Positions 15,201 to 28,100 of a stretch of DNA of 64,000 bases are shown piece by piece (the first letter of the stretch is position 1; each line of letters opens with the position of its first letter). The notes below the pieces were generated by a model. The model was not told where the DNA came from and did not search any database. It saw nothing but the letters and a program-made list of their open reading frames with translations. Origin of the DNA: Maniola hyperantus (taxonomy: Eukaryota; Arthropoda; Insecta; Lepidoptera; Nymphalidae); the NCBI RefSeq assembly GCF_902806685.2, contig NC_048555.1, positions 4,588,001 to 4,652,000 on the forward strand, given 5' to 3'. The position numbers and the translations under genes were made by a program.

Positions 15201-18200
15201 ATATTTATGCTTGAATATATAAAATCGATGATAGCGAGGGTTGAAAGGACTCGTGATAGGCACGAAGGGCGTATTGATTAACAAAGCCAAGAGACAGGCC
15301 AATTACATTTTATAATCTAAATATATAAAAGGAAAAGGTGGTACTGACTGACTGACTGACTGATCTATCAACGCACAGCTCAAACTACTCGACGGATCAG
15401 GCTGAAATTTGGCATGCAGATAGCTTTTATGAGTTAGGCATCCGCTAAGAAAGGATTTTTGAAAATTCCCCTAAGGGGGTGAAATAGGGGCTTGAAATTT
15501 GTGTAGTCCACACGGACGCAGGCGCGAGCATAAGCTACATAGTTTCAAATAAATATTTAGCTCCGTTAGCACTTCGACTTTCCTCGGTTTTTATTATATA
15601 ACACTTGTCAAGTTGTAACTCTTACTTATATACATATAATAGCTTTTCAGAAATATAACCGGTCAAGTGCGAGTCAGGCTCGCGCAATGAGGGTTCCGTA
15701 CTACAGTCGTATTTTTTCGACATTATGTAAGATAATTCAAAAACTATAATACATAAAAATAAATAAAAATCTGTTTTAGAATGCACAGGTGAAGACCTTT
15801 CATATGATACCCCACTTGATATAGTTATCTTACTTAGAAAATTGAAAATAATAATTATTAGTTCATGACCACAATTTAATTTTAATGTAACCACAAATTC
15901 ACGGTTTTCAGATTTTTCCCCGAATGTCAGCTATAAGATCTACCTACCTGCCAAATTTAATGATTCTAGGTCAACGGGAAGTACCCTGTAGGTTTCTTGA
16001 CAGACAGACAACAAAGTGATCCTATAAGGGTTCCGTTTTTCCTTTTGAGGTACGGAACCCTAAAAATAACTCGATATTCGTAAAAATCTTCTTTGAGATC
16101 AATTTAATGGTGTAGTCTGGTGATGGTGCATTGGGCTGATGTCGCATCCACGTAGAGCGTACGGATGTAGAAGTATCGGCCGGCCAAAACTTCGTTGGTC
16201 GAATGGGGTTAACCAATATGCAAAACGGATTGGTATAAGTTGGAGAACGAGTGCGAGGGCCTTTAAAAGAGTAGCGCCGATGATGATGATGTAAATTACC
16301 GAGGTAAAGATGTGAAGAGTAGACAGCTTTTGCCTAAGGACCTTGTAACAAAACCCAGTGATCCAAAGATGATCTTGACCTTCGACAAGAGGCAGTCATG
16401 CCTGTCCTGTGCCAATCGGCTAATCGGCTTGCAAGTTTTTGTACATTGTCCAGCGTTACCTATGCTCAAGGTGCTGGAATGGCGACCTCGCACCGGAAGG
16501 CGCAGCGTTGGAAGAATGGGGGGGCCATAAGGTAGACGGACGACATCAGACGAGTCGCAGTTCAGACGGCGCAAGTCCGTGGCGTGTGGAAGTCCCTACA
16601 AGAGGCCTAACTGTCCAGCACGTGGACGTCTATCGGTTGATGATGATGATGATGACCTATGCTCTTAAGTCTTGACCAACCAGACATACCATTTCATACA
16701 GTTTCTTGTCCATAACAACTTCAAGGAGTCTCTGACACATTACCGACGTCCGTTTTCTAATTTCTATTACCTACTTTAGTTACCGTTGTATTTTCTACGA
16801 ATTACTTATCTCGTACATTCGATCAATACTTACCTACCTACTGTTAAACTTAATTGCCTTAAATGCTAGTAAACGCTACTTGTGTATGATAGTATACATA
16901 TAAAACGCTCGTCAAATTGAGCAGTAAAACCAGTAAGTTGCTTATCATCACGATACGACGTTTAATCTGTCATCCACTTCCTGCAATTATGCACTCTTTC
17001 TCTTTCATACTTAGATAGTAATCAGAGGAAAAGTGATGTAGAATGTTTATAATAGCTACCTAAGTTTGCCTGGTATATTATGTACTCAGTGCTCATATAG
17101 TCTGTTACTGCGAGAGTGCTATAATTTAACAAATACCTTATCATGTTACGTTTTATAATGTAGATGGGTACCAGCAGTTTCTCATGATGTCGTTCGCATC
17201 TGAATTTCTGACATATGACCGTGATAAAAGGACTTTTTTCCAAGATTGTTTGAGCAATTTAGCCGTGAAGATTAAATTAGGAAAAGGGCAAACTCTTTTT
17301 TTATAAGATTTTTTTATCCGCTTTTACATGATTTTAAATTAGTGCAGAAAGTACAAAATATTCACGTCGATTTTTGTGTGAAGCTTATTTCACACTATTA
17401 TATAATTATATATTTTGACCGGACTATAATATAATTTATATTATAATATAATTTATATTCAGTATAAATTATATTATAGTCCGGTTAAAATAGACATTCA
17501 AGTTAATTCAATTAAATTCAAATTGGTACGAACGTATGACCAGACTATAATAATATACATAAATTAATAATAGCCCATTTCAATGGGCTTAAGAGCTTGA
17601 GAAAGTAGTTTTATGGTGAAATTCAATCATCCTCCATAGCAAATACCTGAAATTAAATCTATTTATACTTACAAATATTGAGACTCAATTTAAAAGTTAA
17701 CATGAACTTACGCTGTACAAAATTTATTATGAAAATGGATAGTGCTTTGTAAATAGAACAGTTCACAAAAATAAATACCTTTAGGTAAGTATCTATTTTA
17801 GTTCAATTTCTACACCTAAAAATCACACAATATTGCTATTTATAGGACGATATTAAGATTAATGGACACTAGGCGGAAATAGGTCATCCCCATTTCGTGC
17901 CCTTTACTCGTAAACCCGCTACAATCCGTATATTGTACCTAGTAACAGGGTGCGCCATTTCGTTAGCACCGCTGATGTTGTAGACAAAGAGCCTGTGATG
18001 GCCAGGTCGTCGTTGTTTTATAAAAGCTAAAAGTTTCTCTGCTTATTGTCCCCAACTCATGGAGTAACGCTCAGCGACTATGAAGTTTGGATCATTGTAG
18101 CTTTGGCAGATAACAGGTAACAAAGGTGTAAAATCTTACGTCAAATTATAAAGTGCCAGCCACCCTTAAACTTTAACAATTTATTAAAGTTCAAGGATAT

Positions 18201-19040
18201 CTGGCAGGGGGTGCCACGATACTAAGTGTCTGGCAATTCATGACGTGATTTATAATACTATTCCGAAAAAAAAATACACTTTATACTTTGACGAAAGATT
18301 TTATACACCTTTGTTACCTGTTATCTGTCAAAGCTACGATGATCCAAATATCATAGTCGCTGACCGTTCGTCCATGTGTTGGAGACAATGCGCAGAGAAA
18401 CTTTCAGTTTTTATAAAATAACGAAGGACTGGCCGTCACGGGCTCTTAGTCCAGTATATTGTACCTAGTAACAGGGTGTGCCATTTCGTTAGCAATCGCT
18501 GATGTTCGGAAGACAACTATAGCCACCCACTCTGGTTGCCATAGTAACTTTTTTGGGACCTTTCCATATTGTGTCCAATTTATTCGTAGGTATAATGTTT
18601 TGGAATAAAGTAATGCCCACATAGTAACGAAAAGCGTGCCATTTGTTAGCATCGCTCATATTGGGGAAGAGGGCTATGACCAAACCACCCACAAAGCCAA
18701 ATATAGAAACACTATTTAGGGACCTTCCTATATTTTAGGTTGTCCAATTTTTCGGAATATTTTTCAGGAAGATGAAGTGACAAAGACTATCGCGGTGATT
18801 CGCTAACTCAATGTTCAACGACGAATTTGACATTTATTTTTAATCCATTAAAAGTTTCGGGTTGCGAAGCTGAAGTGGCAATGGGCAGGGCACATAGTTC
18901 GTACACTACATAGTGGGGGCACTAGGTGGACGGACGACATCGGACGAGTCGCAGGGAGCCGCTGGATCCAGGCGGCGCAAGACCGTGGCGTGTGGAAGTC
19001 CCTACAAGAGACCTATGTTCAGCAGTGGACGTCTATTGGT

Positions 19041-19131
<91 letters not shown>

Positions 19132-22100
19132 GGGTTTTCTACGAAAAATCGTTTTATTATCACTCTATGGAGTAGCAATGTAGATGTACCAATCAATGTC
19201 AAATGAGCTTGGTGGCTATCATTCAGTGTTAGATATAGCGAATCAGTATAGGCATGTTTACAATCGTGACATGATTCTCGGTGGACGGTGCTAAATGAAA
19301 TCGGAGTAGTGTTTTTCTGTAATTACATACAGAACGATATTGGTGAAAAGCTGTGATAGCCTAGTGGTTAGGACGTCTGCCTTCTAATCGGAGGTCGGGG
19401 GTTCGATCCCGGGCACGCACCTCTAACTTTTCGGAGTTAAGGTATGTACGCACCTAAGCTGCGCTTCGCGTTATTGCATGTCGCGGCACAGAGCGTCAAA
19501 ATATTATTTCTATTACTTTGTATGGCGCATATCGCACTAGAGCGGCGCTGCACAGCGCTTCACCGCGCGTTGCCGCGCGTCGCGGCTGGGAGAATATTGT
19601 GAAGCGCAGCGATGCGACGCGCGGTGCAGCGACGCTAGTGCGACATACCCAGCGGCGCGTCGCGTCGCTTCAGAATGCGTACGGCGCTCGGATAAGATAC
19701 ACGCGCATCGAGTTAAGTATTAAATGTATATAGGCATGATAGACCCCAAAATAAAAACCGTAGTTTTATATTTTGGCACATGACGGGCTCTCAAAAGTAT
19801 ATCCTCAAAATTCCCAACCCCTAGGATGTCGGCTTCCACCCTTTCCCTCTTCAATGTCGCTCATCTTGCGACGTTGTTGTTCGTACGCGATCGGGCATAG
19901 AAGTGACGCGCAAGTGACGCGAGCTGCCGCGTACTGCAGTTGTAGTGCAGTAGGTACCGTGAGCGGCCTGAAGTGACGCTTTCTGCAGTCGGACTGAAGC
20001 GACGCTCAGGTGCGTACAGATCATTAGGTATATGCGTTTTAAGTAATTTTATATCAATTTCTTTAACGGCGAAGGAAAACATAGTGAGGAAACCTGCATG
20101 TCTGAGAGTTCTCCATAATGTTCTCAAAGGTGTGTAGTCTACCAATCCGCACATGGATCCAGCGTGGTAGATTATGGCCACTCTGAGAGGAGACCCGTGC
20201 TCTGCAGTGAGCCGGCGATGGGTTGATTATGATGATGATGATGATGATTGACGGATTGCTTATCATGTGAGTGAAGTTTAATGTAGTGATTTCGAGGGTA
20301 AAATATCTAAATGTTTATCGTGTTTATGTGCATCCTTCTAATAACTGAAAAATATCGGTCTTTTTGGTAAAATATCAGATTTCATGGCAACCCTACTATC
20401 ATTCGACACGACAGACACCGTATATAGATATATTATATACGAGGATATTGAGTTGTCTTGACGTCACCATCCCCTTTATTTGCCCATTCCCTATGGTCTT
20501 TTGACGTGGCTTCGCAAACTGTCTGCTGTTACGATTTTAGCTGGTCGCGTGTTGCGATGTAAGGGTAAGTGAAACTTCTAAATGTTTTTCTATGATGTGT
20601 TTGTTTCTAAATTTGTAAGAAAAAAAAAATGTTTGCGTTTTTCATAAGTACAGCTTTAATTCATATTTGTGTTTGTGGACCCTAATTAAATTAAATTATC
20701 ACTTGAAATGAAATTTTAAGATACTAGTTCTGGAGATTATCCTCTACATCCAAACTTACAAACTTTACCTCTTTATAACTACATGCTCACATAGTGTTGA
20801 TCTAGGATGGAATGCGTTTGCCTAGAAGATGCCAAAGCACTTTTGGTATTTGTATGATTTGAATATCCTATGTACTAGAGACCAGCTGTTAGAGACTGCT
20901 TTTCGCTTTCAATTCTGAAATAGGCATGCGCGATTTTTCGGAAATGTAACAAAGCCATCCCTTCTATACAGTGCAAGAGCATCTGAAGGAAGGATCTTGG
21001 CTTTTGCTTTAGAAAAGATTAAATGTCTCAACCCACTTTACGGTCTGCTAATGAAACCATAACCCTCACAGATGTAAGGATAGCCATTTATTTAGATTTA
21101 GAGGTCTTTCGGCCTCTTTGTCCCAATGGTTTGGACGGTTATTTTTCATTTTTCTTTGTATTATATTTGTATGTATAGTACGCGACAGGTCCACATGGCA
21201 ATCGGGGTATGAGGCGGGGGGACTCCCCGCACGTCACCCGCGTTATCCCCCACCGGGCTAGCGCGGGGGCAGTGTGGGTGTGCAGAACCGATTGCCATTT
21301 CAACTTGTCTCGTATGATGCGTAAAATTTAAATCCTCACGCGCCATTATTTGAGTTATTTTTTACGGACTATACTATAAGTTCATCGGGGTTTACGTCAG
21401 TGGCTCTAATGTGCTGATTCCGCTTCATCCAGAACAAAGACTAATGATCTCTTTTGTTTGCACTATGGCGTTAGTTATGTGATGGCTCCAAACCCATGAT
21501 TTAACCTTGCTGTTTATGCTTACGAGTATATAGACTAGGACATTTTTCGTCTCTTTTCTCCAATGAATTGGACGGTCATTTTTCATTTTTCTTTGTATTA
21601 TATTTGTATGTAGTTCATCGAAGTTTACGTCAGACCGGCTCTAATGTGCTAATTCCGCCTCATCCAGAACAAAGACTAATGATCTCTTTTGTTTGCATTT
21701 GGCGTTAGTTTTGTGATGGCTCCAAACCCATGATTTAACCTCGCCTACGAGTATAAACCATTGCTTTGACTGTGCTACGATTTTAATTTTTTTACAACGG
21801 CAGCGTTTTATATCTAGCTAAAAGCTTTTCTTTTACTAGCGTGTTTATAACTTTTGACACCCCTTCCAGTGAGCTCAATAAAGATTTTTGATTTCAACAA
21901 ATTTATTAGGTATTAAAATACATAATATATTATTTAAGAAATGCAAATTAAGTTGGGTGTGACAGTTAAATGCAACACTTGTAAAATATTGATAGAAGAT
22001 TTAGTTGGTTTTTTTTGCTTTTATTTATGAATTTTCTACCACTTGGTAACTACAGTGTAAAGGTTCGTACGCACCTGAGCGGCGCGGCGCGGCGCTTCAG

Positions 22101-25100
22101 TCCGACTGCAGAACGCGTCACCTCAGGCCGCTCGACGGTACCGTACGAACCTTAAGAATAACAAATCGCAAGCACGTCCCTAACGATTTCACTTTCACTA
22201 GCGCCACAGCTTGCCTCCTCTTTTTATTATTATCGCTATTAGGTACTCGTGAATGATTTGCGAACCATATACTCTTATATTGTGTGGTTTAACAATTCAT
22301 ATCATTATGACGTTTATTTATGTACTAGCTGATACCTGCGACTTCGTTCGTGTGGATTTAGCTTTTAAAAATCCCTTGGGAATCCTTTCATTTACCGGGA
22401 TATAAAGTAGCCTAGGTCACTCTCCAAGTCTTTAACTATAACCATGCCAAAAATCAGGTTAATCCGTTGCTCCGTTGCGACGTGATTGAAGGACAAACCA
22501 ATAAACCAACAAACAAACACACTTTCGCATTTATAATAAGGCTACTGATAATAAGGGTACTATTATCTGAATGCTGCAGAAAGGATTATTTTGTTAGTTA
22601 TTTTGTTGTTGCAAAAGAATATGTGCATACTAGGTCTGAGTTCGTTATAGACAACATTATTTTGGCAAAAAATAATGTACATCGACCTTTAGAAGGAGAT
22701 AGCGGATTTGTGGAGCATTGTCTTTGTCGTTGAGACCGATTGTTGGTATGAGTGAGAGAGATAACGCTTTTCAAAGCCGAAATGTCATTCTAAAGGCCGA
22801 TGTGCATTATTTTCTGCCGCGTAGCTGTACCTGGCATTGGTAGAAAGAAAGGTAGATGTAGAATTCTATCATGTATTTTATGATCTTTCGCTCTACATGG
22901 AAGCAACACGGGTGGACATGTCGACCGTTACCACGGGGTGTGTCGGTGACGTCAGCGTGGGGTAAACGCTCCGCGCACGCCACGTCGGGGCACGACACCA
23001 CGTACCCTTGGCGTGCCATCGGTGAACTGGAATTTACCTACTTCGGAATGTTAATAAGCGACGAATATTTTTTTTTTATTGGATTTTTATATACTTACTA
23101 TTATGTAATCGTCTGTACATAATATACCTACTGGGTGGTCTAGTTCTACGACTACGATTTATATTTATACCCTAGTTAGATATTAGCCTAATTTTTGTAC
23201 TTTTTATTTTAGCTTTATTTTAGTATTTAATATTCCTTAAGCACACGTTTACATAGAAGATGCCTATTCACTCTTGTTTCTAAGCCAAGATCTCTAGGTC
23301 GATTTCGTAAAACCTATACATCAATCATTATTACAATCTCAATTGTTGTGACTGGCTGAATTTGTGCGATTCTTGTTGCAACAAAATGCATGGTAGCCAA
23401 AACAGAGGTGATTGCGATCGTGACATTGTAGCTATCAGTCTACCGCAATCGAGCAGCAGTTCTTAGATTAGCTGTCGTTTTACAAAGTCTCAACTCGAAT
23501 TGATATTTATATAATAAATATTTTGCGTTTTTGACTTACATTGATTACTATGATGTTTCCACATTAGGTATATACCTAACTAGTAGGGTGCGTGGGTGCG
23601 CGGACCACTGAAGTGGTCCGCGAGCATGCAGCGTTGGTTTTTCAAAATGTGGACCTTATTCGCCATGCATTTTCTATGGAAAAAAAAAATGGTTTGCCTG
23701 GAAGAGATCACTTTAGTGATAAGGTCGCCCTTTGTTTTTTAAGTGTATCCTGTATTCTTACTCTCTGTAAATCTATTAACAATAAAGTTATTTTAAATTA
23801 AATTTAAATTAAATTCCGCCATCTTGAATTATTTTTTTATCATCGAGTAGACCTTTGTATCCTGATCATCTTTTGTGAAGAAACTAATCTTCCATCTTTT
23901 ATACTCTCCGAGATAGACACCGACGAAGTTTCTATGGCGGCAATCTTTGTTTCGCCATTTTGATTTTTTTTTCAGCTTCAGCTCTCTCCGTATTTTTCCT
24001 CCGAATGAATTTTTGTCTTCTATACGAAACCATCAGTCAAAGTTTTTTTTTTCATTCAAAGTGTTCAGGAGAGGTGATCAATGAGTGAGTCAGTCAGTCA
24101 ATCAGTGAATCAGCACGAACAGCTATATATATATATTAATTCATACATACTAAGCAGTCATTCGTTTAGTTTGCTGAGAATTTAAGGTAAAATTTTTTAA
24201 AATATTTTTTTAGCTGTCAATACTAAAATTACAAACAAGGAGCGTCATTTGTTTTAGCTACTAGCTGTCCCGGCGAACTTCGTACCGCCTAACAGTCGAT
24301 TTTTTTAATACTTTAAATTTTTCTCTCCGTAAGAACCATCCCCATACTTCAAGGAATATTATAAAAAAAGAATTAGCGAAATCGGTTCTGCTGTTCTCGA
24401 GATTTGCGATCAGCAACAAATTCAGCGATTCATTTTTATATATGAAAAAGATAGAGCTATAGGATAAAAGATAGCAGACGAGTTATCTCATGTTAAAACT
24501 TTGCCCTAGCTAATAAAGTATGGAACATTTATTGAATAAATACTACACAACGGATCTAATCAAGAAAACAGTTTGCGTTTATTAGATAATGTTCGCACAA
24601 TCAGCGAAATTTATTACTGCATGCTGTTCTAGTAAGTAGGTTACGCCGTGACGCATAGAATTCATTATTTATTATATTATATACTCTACATTTTGTTGTG
24701 ATTTCTATTTTGTGTTATCAATTACATGTAATGATTTATGGCAGTTAATTAACATCACTTGCTTCAACGGTGAAGGAATACATTGTCACGAAACCTGCAT
24801 GCCATGTAAGTTATCCATAAAGTTCTCAAAGAGCATTTCTTATTCAGAGTAGAGACCCATGCTCAGTGATGAACCGAAGACGATGGGTTGACATGAACAA
24901 AACTTAACAACTGTTGAGAGATATATGTCATAAACATAGATAGGTACGCAAAAATACGAATTCATTTTAAATGAAACCCAAAGAAAGTAGGTGAATAATT
25001 TGCCTGAATAAAAATGCGTGAAATAATGTCGTTGTCATTCACATAATTACAGTAAAACCGTTAACCTTCGACTTGTTCGACTTTTCAGTTTTCTTGAAAT

Positions 25101-28100
25101 CGAGATCGTAGGTATAGTTCGCGACAGGTTGAGATAGCAATCGGGGTATGAGGCGGGGGGACGCCCCGCACACCCGCATGTCACCCGCGCTCGCCCGCAC
25201 CGGGTTAGTGCGGGGGCTGTGCAGGTGTGCGGGATGTTCCCTCCCCAATTGCCATTTCAACTTGTCGCGTACTAAAGGTAAATAAACTACTTAAAAACTC
25301 CTTTCCTAGTTCACTCTGGTAGTGGTGAGATTAGACGGTACTAGAGCACGTGGCAGATTTTCCATGGACAGATCAAGTGAGGGCTGCGGTGGATGTTTCC
25401 TTAGGTAGTTCACGACGAACGCAGATGTTAGAGAGGAGTGAAGACGTATAGTCAAGCGTGTCACAACATCCAAGTGACGACCACGAACCGCTTTGTTAAG
25501 AACGGTCGACGAACGAAACGACTAAGAAGCTATTACTTTTTGTCTACAGGAAGGGCCGCACTCAACGTTGCCGGACGACGAGTTCTACGATGCGGTGGAG
25601 ACGGGCTTCGACAAGATGGAAGAGGAGAGGTGCGCGCGAGTGGCGCCCCCCACGGGAGTCACGCGCGACCAGGTCGAGCTGCCGCCGCCGGCCATCGACA
25701 ACCGGCTTACCGTACACGCCTTATGGCCAGAAGTAAGCATTTTACTATAACTGGGGAAGAGAACCCGTCGGATCTACAATGCGGCGGAGATGGGCTTCGA
25801 CAAGATGAAAGAGGAACTAGTTGGCCTGAGTGGCGCTCCGAACCCAACGACCAAGTCGAACTACCTTCGCCAACAAGTCGACAACTGGCATATTGTACAC
25901 ACCCTATTGCCTGAGGTAAGCATGTCTCCACAACCATGAAATTCATGAAACTATGGAATCTTCAATGTTGCAAGCTCCTACATTGCGTTGAACAAGGACT
26001 TCACAGACTTATTTGAGCATCTTTGGGATTTCCCAATAACCGGAGTGTATCACTCTAGTCTCACTAACCCCGAGTTTTCACGCGCTTTTTAAGATGAGAA
26101 CTAAACTCCGTTTACTCTGGTACTATTTATAAAGGGGAAACTTTTGAAAGAAACTTTTGCAAGGTCAAGGTTTCGTTAACGTGATTAAAAATAGATGTTA
26201 TTGTTTTTATTTCAGATTGATAGGATATCAACAGAACAGTTACAGGCGGCGTTCGAGGGAGTAGGCGGTCAGATAGGTTGGCAGTTGTTCGCTGAAGAGG
26301 GAGATATGAGGATGTACAGGAGGTATGCTTTTGACATGAATCACAGTTTATTGGGCTAATCAGAAAAGAAAAGATTTTATGTTCGATCACATTGCTTAGG
26401 CTCATAATTATTTGAACATTTTCAGGGAAGTGGAAGTGGACGGAATGGTGATGGATCCCCTGAAGGCGATGCACAAAGTGCGCGGTGTTTCAGCGCGCGA
26501 GATGTGCCATTATTTCTTCAATCCTCGATACCGATATGAATGGGAGAGTAAGTATTAAATTACATGACCGGTTCACCTTGACCTTAACCTTATCACTTTA
26601 TACATAGTTAAGATCCTATTTTATTAACAAATTGTAACGATCCCCATTTTGGAATTAAATGTAACCGAGCGGTTGGTAGTGTTCGGTAGCGCCAGCTGGG
26701 CCGACGGTTGTATCTTGAAACTTCTATATATAGTCCAGATTGCAGAAAACTCCGTTAGTGCGAGTACTGTCGGCGGTACATTTGTTCAGGACTAAGTCAT
26801 GTAATGTTATCGATTGAACAGCGCCATCTAGTTTCTACTGTGGCAACCGCCACAATTTAATAAGTGTAACAAGGTAAATTGTTTATAGTAGCACTATTAT
26901 GTATTGAAAAGTAGCCGGAATGACACACTTCATCCTAAACCTTCGCGGTTTTTTTTTTGCTGTGTTAAAGTAGCCTTGTTAAACATTCTTTATGTTGATA
27001 ATAAAAAAAGTTGAACTGTGTGTGTCATGTTTGCAGCGACGCTGGAAACGATGAACATCGTGGAGGCGATTTCTTCGGACTCGATCGTGTTCCACCAGAC
27101 GTTCAAGCGCATCTGGCCGGCGTCGCAGCGGGACGCGCTGTTCTGGTCGCACGTGCGCGCCGCGCCACAGCACACCTACGCCGTCACCAACCACTCCACC
27201 AGTAACTCGGAATATCCCGTGAGTAGTAGTGATCTAGATAGATTATATAGGTTTATTTTTTTTTAAAGTAAAAATGGTGAGCAAACGAGCAAGCGGGATG
27301 TTAAATGATTACCGCCGCCCATGAATATTAGCAGTACCAGAGGAACCACCAATGCGTTGCCGGCCTTTCAGGAATTTGTTGGTCCACCCCTTGAATACCG
27401 CCATGTTTTAATCTAATGGAAACACCGCCGAAGGGAGTGATCCCACAGTTTGCGTATTCAAAGAGGAAACTCCCGTCCCTTCATCCAGCTTCACCTACTC
27501 GATTGTCGTTTGTAATTAACTTATGCTTTATAATGAACTAGCTTATGCCCGCGACTTCGTCCGCGTGGACTGCACAAATTTTAAACCCCTATTTTACACT
27601 CTTAGGTTTGATTTTTAACTATGAGATTTTAACATAAGCTTAACAAAATATGTCATACTGCTAATTGCAAAAATATTAACTACAAAACACTTCAAAACTG
27701 ACAGACTTTCATACAAACTTCAAACCCCTGTTTTACCCCTTTAGGGGTTGAATTTTGAAAAATCCTTTCTTAGCGGACGCCTACGTTATAACAGCTATCT
27801 GCATGCTGAATTTCAGCCTGATCCGTCCAGTAGTTTGAGCTGTGCGTTGATAGATCAGTCAGTCAGTCAGTCAGTCAGTCAGTCAGTCAGTCAGTTAGTC
27901 AGTCACCTTTTCCTTTTATATATATAGAGTATGTCGATTGTTGCAGTCAAACACAGGCGCCTGCATTCGTCTATTCGTGACGGTCTGCCTTGCATGTCGT
28001 ACTACGTGGCCCGCCGGGGAGCAGCCCACGAGAGATAATATCTCCACTAGTATCGCGTACTGCAGCACAGGTGAGTTTCCAAATAGATTAACAGGTCTAT

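Larger units (their letters stand above)
1007..25549 (+). other. CERT1: 24.5-kb CERT intron
   Basis: I found no conserved coding exon here on either strand. The sequence is dominated by MITEs, SINEs, LINE 3' ends and Helitron-like copies, listed separately. Between them are unique AT-rich stretches in which I see nothing (for example 3280-4130, 5300-5760, 9320-10090, 12010-13600, 16680-17390, 20580-21100, 23460-24260). Confidence 0.8.

Noticed and set aside
18913..19206. 97-, 85- and 66-residue ORFs with poly-Asp, poly-Met or poly-Ser
   Set aside because: They are translations of the (TGA)30 microsatellite and LINE tail in three frames.
19518..19976. Two plus-strand ORFs (71 and 67 residues) that recur at 44275-44731
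   Set aside because: Both lie inside the two copies of the GC-rich inverted-repeat element. Similarity reflects repeat identity, not a protein.
25438..25914. 158-residue plus-strand ORF, the longest in the window
   Set aside because: It crosses CERT exon C, its intron and the decayed copy in a frame different from CERT. It reads through splice sites and has no domain.
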